64,000 nt of DNA. Source: Liriodendron chinense. Its lineage: Eukaryota; Streptophyta; Magnoliopsida; Magnoliales; Magnoliaceae. Each line of letters starts with the position of its first letter. The stretch's first letter is position 1. Positions 1 to 11,640 of this stretch are shown piece after piece. Both the position numbers and the translations under genes were made by a program. The stretch lies in the NCBI GenBank assembly GCA_003013855.2, contig ML058552.1:2895501-2959500 (forward strand). Direction: 5' to 3'. Below the pieces are notes generated by a model. It was not told where the DNA came from. It saw only the letters and a list, made by a program, of their open reading frames with translations, and ran no database searches.

Positions 1-466
1 GACGGTTAAAATTATTTTAAATCTAGTTTAGCCCATATCAATGGATGTAATAACATTTATAACATTAATATTCCATTTTCTTAACAAAAATAATAATGAT
101 ATTATTATTAATATCATTATAACTATTATTAATACTATTATTATTATTTAGGTAAAATTGTTGGGTATACATACATGATTTGAGAAATCTAATCCTTTCA
201 TCCGACACCACTAGCTCCGCTAGGACATCATTCTGGAGAGGAGATAAATCCATGGTTAAGTTGGGCCAAAAAACTTGATATGAGGTGGCTAAAGCCTATT
301 CTGACAATTTTAACGGTTGGATAGTTTGATCCATAGATATATTTTGATCCCAATGGTCTAAATTTAACTAAAATGCACGTGAACATTCAAATTATCTAGA
401 TTGTATGTATTCTACATTACGTTTTCATGGTAACACCCAGTGTACTGGAAAGTACGGGGTGTTACA
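1..466 (-). repeat. 3' LTR of the element, partial
   Basis: Near-identical to 5520-5982. Its plus-strand right end, GGGGTGTTACA, is the LTR start (TGTAACACCCC) on the minus strand. A 62-codon open frame at 65-253 recurs exactly at 5582-5770 because both lie in the same LTR; it is not a gene. Confidence 0.9.
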
Positions 467-480
467 ATCTACCCCCCTTA
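467..480 (-). other. Polypurine tract next to the 3' LTR
   Basis: The minus strand reads TAAGGGGGGTAGAT immediately before the LTR start TGTAACACCCC, as expected for the plus-strand priming site. The bases upstream on the same strand can encode NFEEEI, which resembles the C-terminal end of Tekay/Del pol proteins. Similar tracts recur near 641 and 790. Confidence 0.8.
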
Positions 481-2064
481 AAACGAATTTCTTCCTCGAA
501 ATTCTATATTTCTATATGAATGCAAATAAAGTTGATTCATTCCATGATATCTAAATTTTCATTATTATCTTGGTAAGATAAACTTGTGTGTTCGAGTGTA
601 TCTAAGTACATCTAATTTGCTAAATGAGTTCGGGTACGACAACCTATCCCCCTTAAATAAATCTCGCTCCCGAGATTTTTTTTTTCCTCTACAACTAAGC
701 ACATGAATCATGTCATGTAAAATTCATCATGGCAATTTAATGAGAGGAGTACAATGTATGAGTTAAATTATACTACATCTAAATATAACAACCTCTACTC
801 CCCTTAAAAAAATTTATAGTTTATAAAACACGAAAGAACAGTTGTAGTAGATGTGAGCTCGATACTTTGATCTCCAATCTAAAGTTGGGCACGAATAGAG
901 ACAATTCATTTAACTCAGCTTGAATTAATTCAACTTGGCTCGACTCAAGTCCAACTCTACATCTGTCTGGCCAAGACAGTGAGTTCATTAGTATCATTAA
1001 TATCATTTCTAAATCGTGGTGAATCTGGTCTTTTGCTTGATCAAGGCATTGAGTCCATTGAAATTGCCAGGATTCAGAAATTAAATCAGACCTTGCATAC
1101 ATCACTTAAATATGGTTCCGTAAATCCGTGGGTTTATATATTTTAGAGTTTTGAGAAATATCATGAAAATTTTTCATTTCCACCATACCAAGTACCCAAA
1201 TCATGAAGTGTGGATCATAATTGGCCAAACCTAAGTTAAACTTAAGCTTATATGTACTTAATTATGAGAGGTGAAATGAAAGTCTTGTACTTGAATTTTT
1301 TTTTTTAATAAACTCTAATTGATTAATCGTTAGCCGAATTTAAGGCAAGGTAGAATAAATTATGCAACAGATGAGAATGATCCAACAATTATCACTAATT
1401 CATGAAAACTATGCCACATTTGGTTAAAACCCAAGTTAAAATTAAGCTAAATGAAATTAATTATACATGAGATGAGAGCAAATCCTAAAATAAGTGATTT
1501 TTTTTTTCAAATGTTCTTGAAATCTAACACTTAAGTTCCTACTTATGTAAAACATCACAACAAACATTCAAAAATAGTCTTCTTCATTTAATTAAGGTCT
1601 TCTCCCGATAAAATCAGGTTTTGATCCTGTGACCTGTGGGTTATGGGCCCACAATTGTGTAACTACAATTATTTTTTATTTTGTTGAGAATTGTAACATC
1701 AATAGTTCTAACTAAGGAAATTTTTAAGACAATTCAACTTCAAGATTCCTGAAAATTATCATTTAAGGGTTCAATTCAAAGAGTAATCCTGTTTGTTCTT
1801 ACATACATCATGGTGGAAAGTTATTCTCCCACGGTATCTAAGTTCTGTTTCTAAATTCAAATGGCTATCCTGACATTTTTCAAGGGCCTAAACGTGGGTC
1901 TCTAATTCACAATTCACCCTGAAAACTAAGGGAGATTCACCTGAGTTGAAGTTTCTAGTTTCCATCAACCTAAATTCAAGTCTCTAATTTCAACATCTTA
2001 ACTTGAGACATTTGATTTGTATAAGTTCCTCCTCACACCAGGTTTCATTTATCAAAATTTCTAT
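467..2064 (-). other. Internal region of the non-autonomous element, no coding capacity seen
   Basis: About 1.6 kb of AT-rich DNA between polypurine tract and primer site, with no gag, protease, RT, RNase H or integrase motif in any frame. It holds three related pyrimidine-rich blocks on the plus strand near 467, 641 and 786, each followed by a TCNTCC(C/T)GA-like segment where preserved. The only sizeable minus-strand open frame (821-1105, 94 codons) shows no recognisable domain. Confidence 0.7.
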
Positions 2065-2075
2065 CTCTGATACCA
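2065..2075 (-). other. Primer-binding site, initiator Met tRNA type
   Basis: The plus strand is CTCTGATACCA, so the minus strand reads TGGTATCAGAG, matching the 3' end of plant initiator Met tRNA. It lies three bases inside the LTR boundary at 2079 and fixes the minus orientation. Confidence 0.88.
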
Positions 2076-2078
2076 TCT

Positions 2079-5000
2079 TGTAACGCCCCGATTTTTATTA
2101 TTCGGGTGTTGAGCCCGAGTTCTGAAAACCCGAGTGTAAACATTTAAAGATCCACTTTACAGTATAATTTTTTTTAATTTAAAACACAATGGAAGCAAAT
2201 CAGAACATGTAATGTCCAATATAAATCAAACTATACAAGTGGGGCCCATAGGGCTTATACAAATCAATTGTCTCAATATTACATTAATTAAAAAAAATCA
2301 AAAGAAAGAAACACTGCAAGTAGACTTGAGTCACACCACCTTTCAACTTCTCATCCAAAGATATCTGCATCAACTGTTATGGTTCGATAGCGTTAAAACG
2401 CTATCATAGTGAGGTAAAAACCCTCCAAAATTACCAGGCATGATAGCAGTTAAGTAAAGACCAACTAAAGATAATATATTGCATAATAAGCAATTTATAG
2501 AATTCTAAAAAAATGACATTTAAAACAATCAAATGTAACAATTTACTCCTATTACAAATACCAACAAATTATAACATTCAATCCATACATTCCAACTTTA
2601 ATCTCGTTTACATGAATGTGTGCATGCTCATGTTCTTCATCCTGGAGATGTACATCCAGCTGGCGAATTTCAAACCGACAGTAACATGGCTCGTCACCAA
2701 TGTTACCCGCAATGCAATGCATATCAAACTGACAGTAATGTGGCTCGTCACCAACATTACCTGCAAATGCCATGTATGTACGATTAACCGGCTTTTATTA
2801 CTCCAATTTACAAAACAAAGTAATTAAAAGCTCACGGTCACTATGGGGGGCCACAACCCAGCATAGGCCGACGGCTCGAGCATAGCATCCCATAACACCA
2901 TCCCCGGCCCATGAGACGTCCGACAAAATATACTATAGTACAAATTCTATGATTTTCTACAATTAGATAATTAACGTTATATTTCATGTGTTCCAAAGTT
3001 TCCAACAAAAGGATACTCTTCTTCGTCCAAGCCACTTGAAAAACAAGTCCATTGATGGACACCAACAAGGAGATCTTTCCAACAAAAGCCACATGGCATC
3101 AAGTCCATTTAAGGACACCAACAATATAAATTTCACTAAATGGCAACAGGCCATTCTCTCAGAACACAATATATAACATTTCACAACCAATTCTCCCAAT
3201 GACAACCTCAATTCATGTACAACCCATCCACTGAAATCATTTGAAACTAACCAACAAGTAAAAGTTGTAATCCATTAGAATCTAAGTATGAAACAATTAA
3301 TAAAAGATTTTCATCACAATTTATCCAAAGCAATTATTTCAATATATATAGGAATTCAATTGACAACATGTATTTAAACAAACAATACTATATAAGAAAT
3401 ACTCAGTTCAATTAAATTAATGGAAAATTTGAAGGGTGAGAACCTCACCTAGAATACAACTTTCCTTGAAAGAAGGCCACACGAGAGGAGAGATTTGGAA
3501 ATCTCTTAAACTCCTTAATTTAGAAGTAGCTCTCACTCAAAACTAGATTGAATTTTTAGTTCACAATGTACCATGAATCTGAAATTGACAGTACAGATCA
3601 GGCCTCAAATCAAACTGACTCAGTGAGCATTGATTGAATTGACTCAACCTAAACTACAACTGGCTCACCTAGGTTGGAACTCAATAAGACCTCAAATAGC
3701 AATATATGTTCAATATCTCATCTACATTACCGAACTGTTTCAGCTACACAACAGATCAAATTAACTTTTTGAATAATTTCTACCAACTAGATTAAAAACA
3801 ACTACTGATAATTAAGGCTGACTCGGTTTGGAACTCAATACCAAACCGAGTCAACATGGAGCTAACCAATCAAACTAGGTTGTTGAAGCTAACTCACATG
3901 AACCACAGGAGCAGAAACACCTTTCTAATTGTAGATCTAGATGAGTTACGAAACTCGCTCCCAACTCGAACCCGATCCCGAGTTGAAAATGCCCCGGAAG
4001 ATAACCAAACCTGCTCTTATCTTCTTCCTCCATTTCTTCCTTTCGTAATTCTCTCTAAACATCTAGAAGATCTAGTACCGACAGGGAATTTGAAACAATG
4101 CTCATCTTGGATCTTGATGCGGAAGAACTTCTGGTAGATGCTGACCAGACCATGAAATAGATGGTCCAAAAGCGGGGTAGCAGCTGTGGTAGTTTGCCTG
4201 AGAAGACGGCCAGCTCCACTGGCAGGTTTCAGATCAGAACCTCTTCCTCCGATCCGGTCCTCAAGGACGGCCCAATTACTGGTTAAAGAGCTTGCAGTGC
4301 TAGAACTTCGGTGGTTCGAAGGTTGGAGAGAAACCAATCGATTTTCTTGGGCAATCGCTGAATGATGTAGACGAGATCTGGATCAAACACATGGTGTTGA
4401 TCTAATTTGATATAGGTACTGGAGTGTGGTCCACTGAGCTGACGATGATGCAGATCTGATCTTAGAAGAGATTTGAGAGGAGAAGGGAAGCAAAGAGAAA
4501 ATGGAGAGATAGAGAGAGATGAATTCAGGTGCTGATCTCAAGTCTAGATCGAATCTGGACGGTCAGGATTGATTCTTTGGCTTGCTGAGATGTAAGGGGA
4601 GGTGGAATGAAGGGTTTGGATCTATCAGATCTAGGGTTTCTGTTTTTAGAAATGGAAGAGAGAAAGAAAAGAAAAGTATTTCCATTAAATATGGAATAGC
4701 CGATCCGTGTGAAGCACAATGGAGGGCTGGGATAGCTCTAAAACTAGTCTTTCTAGACCACTATGAACGGCCAAGATGTTTAGAATCCAACAGACGCGGA
4801 TTGCCAACCTCGCAGTTTCCAGTTTTGGAAACTCGAGGTGAACAACTGGACTTTGGGTGAAGATTTATTCTCAATCGATGGCCCCCATCAAATAAGTCTA
4901 ACATGGTTTGATAGAGACACTAGCCCTCTACAAAGTATACGGTTTTGATTGTCCAAAGGTGGCCCACTATGATCAAGATTTGGAGAATACATGGCTGCTG

Positions 5001-5982
5001 GAAACACATACATCGACTGGATAGCCCGACTTCGAGCTCAAACCAAGCATGCTAACTAGAACTAAAATAAATACAGACCACCAAGGTTTTAGTCTTCATC
5101 ACGCCCTCTACAATATGAACAGCTTGGATCGATCTAACCGGAGCTCCAAGTGGGCCCCACACCTGCTCAAAACGGACAGCCGTCCGACTGCTTCATTGCC
5201 CGTTCGGGCAGAAATTCTAAAAGGAAGAGAGAGAGAGATTCCTCTTTTAGAAATTGCGGGTCAGCAGTTGCTGACCTATTTTGCTAAAATGGTGCACCAC
5301 TAGTGCACCACCAACTGGTGTACACTCACACCAACAATGGGCCCCACGTCGATCTATGAAGAAATCCACACCAATCATTCACTTCTACCACCCATGCTGG
5401 AGCTACTATCTCAATAATGATCTAGCCAATCACTCAGGTGGGCCATATCAATTAATTTCATGATCTAATGTGGATTAACGTTAATCTGACGGTTGGATTA
5501 ACACCAAATCAGATTTGGACGGTTAAAATTATCTTAAATCTAGTTTAGCCCATATCAATAGATGTAATAACATTTATAACATTAATATTCCATTTTCTTA
5601 ACAAAAATAATAATGATATTATTATTAATATCATTATAACTATTATTAATACTATTATTATTATTTAGGTAAAATTGTTGGGTATACATACATGATTTGA
5701 GAAATCTAATCCTTTCATCCGACACCACTAGCTCTGCTAGGACATCATTCTGGAGAGGAGATAAATCCATGGTTAAGTTGGGCCAAAAAATTTGATATGA
5801 GGTGGCTAAAGCCTATTCTGACAATTTTAACGGTTGGATAGTTTGATCCATAGATATATTTTGATCCCAATGGTCTAAATTTAACTAAAATGCAAGTGAA
5901 CATTCAAATTATCTAGATTGTATGTATTCTACATTACGTTTTCATGGTAACACCCATGTACTGGAAGGTACGGGGTGTTACA
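2079..5982 (-). repeat. 5' LTR, 3.9 kb
   Basis: Bounded by TGTAACGCCCC on the left and GGGGTGTTACA on the right, which are inverted LTR termini. At 3904 bp it is more than twice the length of the internal region. Open frames inside it (for example near 3856, 4017, 4582 and 5049) are short and unlike any domain, so I treat them as chance. The right 463 bp matches the partial LTR at 1-466. Confidence 0.88.
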
Positions 5983-6084
5983 AAAGGTGTGAGCCAAATC
6001 TAATAAGTTATGTAACTTCATCTTTTTTCATGAACAATAGTATACGATCCTATAATTTAAACACATTTTGTGCGTGGTTCGAAT

Positions 6085-7279
6085 AGGTACCTTCTAACAC
6101 TTAAGTTGTACATTTATAATCGAAGTTGCCAGAGGGATCCATCGCAGAAGGGTACCTCGTCGAGGAATGCCTGACATTCTGTTATACATATTTCGATGGT
6201 GTGGAGACTAGGTGTGACTAACCGATACGAAATGATGACTTTGGTAACAGTGTCTCGAGTCGAATAATGGGGGCTAGACAGTTGTTTACTCTAGATGATA
6301 GATCATGGAGACAAGCGCACCGATACATGCTCTTCAACTCCGAAGCACTTGTTCCATTCTTTGAGTAAGAATGCAAACTATAATTATGTCTCTTATGCAC
6401 AGTATCATTGAAATTCATATGCTTAAGAACTAATCATTTAACTGAAAAATATGTAGAGAACATAAGAGAATACTTAGACGTGGAAATCGTCAGGCCACTC
6501 TTTATGAAATTGATAGATTGCATAACCAACAGTTTGATACATGACTTTTTAGTAAGTCTCGATTTTCAGAGGGTGCTACACTTCCAGAAGAAGTCAAGAT
6601 GTTGGCCAGGGGCCCTAAAAGGGTCGCAAGAAAATATAGCGCGTACATCATAAGCGGATTTAGGTTTCACACGAAAGATTGCGAGTGTAGGAAGAAGACT
6701 CAGAACAGTGGAGTCGTCGTGGTTGCAAATACATCAATCTTTGCATATGTGAATGATAGAAACCCAAACAGAGGAGACATTATCTACTATGGTGTATTAA
6801 CTAATATTATAGAGCTAAATTACTATGGGCGGCAACGCAACGTTCTATTTAAGTGTCAATGGGTAGATGTCCCAAGAGGAATAAAGAAGGATGAATTTGG
6901 ATTCACACTCGTGAACTTCACACACTTGTCAAATACTGGAACAAATGAAAATAACGAACCGTTTGTGCTAGCATCTCCAGCCACACAGGCATTCTACGTG
7001 AAAGACTCTAAGGATAATTGGTATGTTGCCTTACATGTAAAACCAAGGGACCTATATGATACTAAAGAGGACAGTCTAACAGAGAATCTAGAAGATTACT
7101 TGCAAAGATCGCATTGTGATATTCGGAGTGTGATGGATACCTTAGTCGCTAGTGAAGACAACATGACTTGGGATAGGTTAGATGTGCCTGAAATAACAGT
7201 TGTTGAACCTTTACTAGCCACAGATGACATAGACGAGTCTGGTTACAGTAGCAATGACGGTGACATTGGAAACATTTGA
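6085..7279 (+). pseudogene. CACTA (En/Spm) transposon coding remnant, DUF4218 to DUF4216-like
   Basis: Degenerate 3' part of a CACTA-type coding region. Around 6124-6365 the plus strand encodes EGSIAEGYLVEECLTFC and, after one in-frame stop, RQAHRYMLFNSE; both recall the DUF4218-type domain that follows the transposase in plant CACTA proteins. From 6570 to 7279 a clean frame contains SGFRFHTKDCECRKKTQNSG, DIIYYGVLTNIIELNYYG and VLFKCQWVDV, characteristic of DUF4216. A possible intron lies between a GT at 6365 and an AG at 6456. The transposase domain is missing, the upstream end is frameshifted, and no CACTA terminal repeat is visible, so this is an immobile fragment. Family assignment rests on remembered motifs. 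Confidence 0.78.
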
Positions 7280-8033
7280 TACATGTTGTTGTGATGAACT
7301 TGTCTAATTGATTATATTGAAGAAATTAATGAATTAACTTTAACAATTATACCTTGTATAATACTTTTTATGTTTCAAGTAAATATTTAGAATGGGTAGT
7401 GTTGGAATAAATCGAAGGTACAGGTTTCGCCAAAGTAGTCGGTGAAGGATTATTGCTTGAAGCATCTTTAAATCTGCAAGGCAACTGGTGAACGAGGGAA
7501 TCCTTTGATCATTTATAATCTATAAAAAAAATTAAATGGAACTATAGTAACCTGATCTTATCATGATGATAATTTTAAAACTTGAATTACAATTGAGTTT
7601 GCTTAAGATTTGGACATCTCAACGAAATATGCATCTATACTTAAATGCATATTTTGTATTCACTTGAATTCCAGTTAAGTTTTAATATGAGATCACATTA
7701 AATGTATCTACACAAAAATGTCCATTTTTTAATGAAGTTCAAATGGGGTACATGTGTCATGATTTTATCATCATTATAAGTATGTAGGCAGCTTTCAAAT
7801 TGATTATAAAGAGTCCGGTAAAAAAAAATGAAGAAAAGAAAAAGAAAAACTCAAATCATGATACTGTAATGCAATGGATAGACATACTTCACATTTAGAC
7901 TTTGCCTAAAATGAGTTGGCGATATGTGTGTACGGCCTTGGTTAAAATAGGTAAATCATATTTTGAGACAGGAATGTTGAATTGGTATGCCTTAAAGATT
8001 TCATGATACACCATGTGCAGCTAGCTAGCCGTC
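7280..8033. other. Intergenic AT-rich DNA, nothing recognised
   Basis: No long open frame, repeat or RNA gene is visible. It may be untranslated or intronic sequence of the CACTA remnant or of the following ORF, but there is no direct sign of either. Confidence 0.5.
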
Positions 8034-8396
8034 TTGATCATGTCATCCGCAGTTAAAGCACGCTCGAACCTTCGTCAGCTATTGCAATTAGACTTACCTA
8101 GCCTGTCTGCTTTTGGTCGGCTTAAAGATTTGCCTGGTTTTATTGATATTATAATTGATGATGGTTTAGATGATTATTCTGATAATGACTATGAACGAAT
8201 ACATGCTTTTTTCGAGATTCCAAGCATGGTAGCGGAATATGAGGCTGCAAAAAGGATTCTCGATATGGTGATCTTCTCGCTTGTTGATCTAAATAAGGGT
8301 CCATTACCTCCAATAGAGTATGTCGGTTTGAGTTTACGGTTGAGCGAGGCTTCTTGGCGCATAGCCTGTGTTTGTGAGGATTATGATGAATTATGA
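8034..8396 (+). CDS. Orphan ORF, 120 codons, unknown function
   Basis: I do not recognise this protein. It is an uninterrupted acidic frame with an Asp-rich stretch (IIIDDGLDDYSDNDYE) around residues 40-55 and a hydrophobic, probably helical segment (AAKRILDMVIFSLVDL) around residues 72-87. It has no signal peptide, zinc finger or repeat. Two methionines lie at the start (codons 1 and 3), and the sequence before them ends in AG-rich text, so it could equally be one exon of a longer spliced gene. It sits about 750 bases downstream of the CACTA remnant in the same orientation, and may be a further exon of that element, a captured fragment or chance. Codon use looks gene-like, which is the main reason to list it. 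Confidence 0.35.
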   Translation: MIMSSAVKARSNLRQLLQLDLPSLSAFGRLKDLPGFIDIIIDDGLDDYSDNDYERIHAFFEIPSMVAEYEAAKRILDMVIFSLVDLNKGPLPPIEYVGLSLRLSEASWRIACVCEDYDEL

Positions 8397-9138
8397 CAAC
8401 AAGGCATTTGAGGTGTCAGACATTTTATATCGTTGTTAATATAATGAACTTGTAATTGAATGCACATGTGAAATTAACTGATGTAGAAATGAAAGAACTT
8501 GTGAGATGAATGCATGAATGAAAATGTCGAATTTTCTGTGCATTTAGGATCAATTCAATTTCAATTTTGAAAATTTAAGATCAATTTGATTTCAATTTCA
8601 TCCAAAATAAAATTGATCGAATCGATGTGTAGCCCTATTCACCCATTATCCCCGTTTAACCTATTAACATAATAGTCTAGATCACCAAACCATGGCCCAC
8701 CTATGAACAATGGCACTCCATCATATGCAATATTGCAATGTACAAGTGATTCCTCCTTGTCTCACTAGTGAATCCTATTATTTTCGGTGATAGAATCGGC
8801 CCACTAGGTGAACCACAACTATATGTTGGGTCAAATTGTCAGTTGTCCTCATCAATGGTGTGGCCATTTGATGAGTAGATTAGCCTAGTGGGTTAAACGG
8901 GTTGAGTTACGGGTAACCCATTAAATTAACGAATGGGTTTGGGTTTCTAGATTTCGACCTTAAATTTAACAGGGTCGGGTTTGGGAGAGAAATTTTTTTA
9001 CACGACACAACCTGAACACGGTTCAACATGACCCATTGCCAGGCCTAGTCGCACCATATAAAATCAAGGCAAATCATACCTAAAATATCTAAAAGCACTT
9101 GATGGGCCAGAGCTCACCTGAGTTTTGGAATGGCCTAA
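8397..9138. other. Intergenic AT-rich DNA
   Basis: Contains a local poor-complexity stretch at 8545-8620 with repeated 'tcaatttcaatttt'-like text. Otherwise nothing is recognised: no coding frame and no terminal repeats. Confidence 0.5.
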
Positions 9139-9650
9139 GGGCCCGTTTGTTAAATCTGTAGTTTGAAGCCTGAATCTGAAATCTAAATCTAAAGTTTGAA
9201 TCTGAAGTCGGAAACTAAGTATGGAATCTAGAACAACCCGTTTGTTAACTAATGTCTAAAATGTTTGAAATATGTTCATTTGACACATTTGCCCCCTCTC
9301 CATAGTTGTGATTGAATCCATACCATTAAAACTTCATGAACTCCACCGAAATGTTTATTTTCCATCCAATGTTTATTTGCCATCCGACCGGTTTGTAAGG
9401 TCATAAAGACATATATGAAGATACCACACAAATATCATCTTAATCCAAAGCTTTTGTGGCCCACAAGAATTTTTTAATAGTCATTTACCACTCTTTTCTG
9501 TACTATGGTCCACCTGAGATTTGGATCTGCTTCATTTTTTGGATCAAAGAATGAACTTTCAATACAGATGGACAGGGATGTAATCACATACATCACGCTG
9601 GGCCTCATAGTCAAGGGTCCACCCAACCTGTGGATCCTGATTGCGTACTG
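9139..9650. repeat. Dispersed non-coding repeat, partial foldback unit
   Basis: Begins with GGGCCCGTTTGTTAAA, similar to ends of some plant miniature transposons. From about 9300 it carries the centre and right arm of the same unit that is complete at 9687-10077: the ATCTTAATCCAAAGCTTTTG-like segment, then the complement-strand version of 'ggatctgcttcattttttggatc'. The left arm is missing. No gene. Confidence 0.5.
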
Positions 9651-9686
9651 ATGATGTCAGTAGCCCCTAGCTATTGGACAGTGTTA

Positions 9687-10077
9687 TGTGGCCCCACCAT
9701 AATGTATGTGTTTTATCCGTGCCATCCATCTATTTTCCACATCATTTTAGGGAATGATCACAAAAATGAAGAAGATCCAAATCTCATGTGGAGTGGTGAT
9801 TGAACGCCTGTCATTAAAAGCTTCTTAACGGCCACAAAAGTTTTGGATGAAGTTGATATTTATGTTTTCCCTTTATCTAGGTCTGTGTGACCTAATGAAC
9901 AGCTTGGATGATAAATAAACACTACAATGGGCCCTAGGAAGTTTTTAATGGTAGGGCATTCAATCACCACTGTTTACTATGTTATGGAGCTTCATTTTTT
10001 AGATAATGCCTTAAAATGATATGGAAAAATAGATGGACAGAGTGGATATAGAATACATACATCAAGGTTCAGCCCAC
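9687..10077. repeat. Foldback (long inverted repeat) element, about 390 bp
   Basis: The left arm (about 9687-9850) and right arm (about 9910-10077) are imperfect reverse complements over roughly 160 bases each, separated by a short loop. For example ATGTATGTGTTTTATCC on the left pairs with the complement of the ATACATACATC region on the right, and GTGGTGATTGAACGCC pairs with GGGCATTCAATCACCAC. This is the structure of a miniature inverted-repeat or foldback transposon. Related sequence recurs as direct units at 34-36 kb. A target duplication was not identified. Confidence 0.65.
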
Positions 10078-10129
10078 GGTAAGGGTCGCACCTGCTTAGG
10101 TGAGCTCGAAGTCTCACCTGAAAAGGATT

Positions 10130-10350
10130 ACATGTTGACGTCCTTAGTTATTTGACGTCACTAAGATCAGTGGGCAAAACCATGATGTATGTATTATATC
10201 CAAACTGTCGTCCATTTGATGGAAAAGTTTTAAGGCCTGAGCCAAAAAAATGAAATGGATCCAAACCTCAAGTAGACCACACTTCAGAAGCAGTGGGACT
10301 AGACATCTACCATTGAAACCTTGGGGCTAGAGAAGTTTTAGATCCATTGA
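10130..10350. repeat. Third copy of the unit, left arm only, cut by the Tat LTR
   Basis: Reads 'accatgatgtatgtattata', then the AATGAAATGGATCCAAACCTC and ACCATTGAAACCTTGG blocks typical of the left arm. It stops where the putative LTR begins at 10351, consistent with interruption by insertion. Confidence 0.5.
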
Positions 10351-10639
10351 TGTTGGGGTCCCAAAGTCAGTACTTTCCAAAACAAATCAACTGGGTACGG
10401 AATTCGAGGAAATCCCACAAAATACCATCCAACGCACCCAAATAGTAAGATTTCTAAAAGATCCAGTACTTAGCCATTTTTCTCCGGTGGGCCCCACGAA
10501 TCACCATGATCAAAACGTCCAAAATCAAGCGGACACCTTCGTTATGAATTACAAGAAGCAGTGCATGACGATTGGCCAAAAGGCGGGCCCCGCGAACCCT
10601 TCATTTTGCAAAACCAATTTTTGCAAATAACGAGTCCGT

Positions 10640-11640
10640 CAAGCGCACCCATTTATTCCGCTCGACACACCCTTAAATTCATGAAAATTCAGTAATCCTT
10701 TTAGGATGTCTTTCACCTCTGATGCATCCGAAAAATAGCTTGACGCATCCAAAAAATACCTTCGAGGCGTCCATAAATTCAGCAAATCCAGAACTTCAAT
10801 TTCGGGGTGTATAGGACCTTGATGCATCCGAAAAATGGTCTGACGCGTCCATAAAATAGCTTGACGCACCCATAAATTCACCAAAAATTAGAAGATCATT
10901 TTCTAATGCATTGGACTCCAACGCACCCGAAAAATAGCTCGACGCACCCAGAAAATCAGCACATTTCATAACATCATTTTAGGGTGCGTCAGAGCTCCCA
11001 TGCATCCATTTCGGGGTACGTCGAAGGCTTTTTTGGGTGCGTCATATGTGGCAGCCCCTCATTGGTCGCACTGTCTGGTATTTTCAGGTATAAATACCCC
11101 CTTCCACTATTCATTTGGACAGATTAAGAGAGAGAAAGAGTTATTATCTCTTGGGTACTTAGGATTTATCGCCGGAAACCCTCGTCGGAATCCCTTTCCG
11201 ACTGTCGGAAAACTTTCCAGGTCACCGGAATCCCTTTCTGATCACCGGTATCTTCCACCGGAAGATCACTCCGACCAATACCACCACAGGTCCGGATTAC
11301 AAAAAATCATAAGTGTGGTCACGCATCCATAAATTAGGTTCCACGCCCTAAAAAATTCAACATAATTCGGACAAGTACTTTTAGGGTGCATTGGACTCCA
11401 ACGGACCTGAAAATAGTCCGACACACCCGAAAATTCAACATAATTTGGACAAGTATTTTCAGGGTGCATTGGATTCCCACGCACTCAAAAATTATCCCAC
11501 GTATCCGTAAATTTAACAAAAATCGAATAACTAATTTAAGGGTGAGTTGGCGTCCCACACACCCATAAATTAGGTCCCACGCACTCGAAAAATCAATCAA
11601 TTACAGGAAATGTTTATGGGTGTACCAGACTCAATTTTAA
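10640..11640. repeat. Degenerate short repeats inside the Tat LTR
   Basis: A dozen or more variants of 'gacgca(c/t)cc(g/a)(a/t)aaaa(a/t)' spaced irregularly by 20-60 bases, in two blocks on either side of the putative promoter. They do not form a clean tandem array. Confidence 0.55.
11089..11096 (+). promoter_or_regulatory. Putative TATA box of the Tat LTR
   Basis: TATAAATA followed by a C-rich stretch and AGAGAGAAAGAG text, at a plausible position between U3 and R. Based on sequence only. Confidence 0.45.

Larger units (their letters stand above)
1..5982 (-). mobile_element. Non-autonomous Tekay/Del-type LTR retrotransposon, LARD-like (left part outside window)
   Basis: On the minus strand this reads as LTR (2079-5982), primer-binding site (2065-2075), a 1.6-kb internal region, polypurine tract (467-480) and the start of the second LTR (1-466). 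The two LTR copies match over the 466 bases visible, with about six substitutions and one indel by eye, so the insertion looks fairly recent. The internal region has no gag or pol, so the element would depend on proteins from another element. The initiator-Met primer site and the NFEEEI-like peptide remnant encoded beside the polypurine tract suggest descent from a Tekay/Del chromovirus; that assignment is inference. The target duplication cannot be checked because the left end is missing. The right flank begins AAAGG at 5983. Confidence 0.85.

Noticed and set aside
65..253. 62-codon frame repeated at 5582-5770
   Set aside because: Identical because both lie in LTRs of one element; AT-repeat translation at its C-terminal end, no domain.
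6541..6570. Very short intron suggested by GTAAGT...CAG in the CACTA fragment
   Set aside because: Only about 18 bases, below the minimum plant intron size; more likely a frameshift in a decayed gene.
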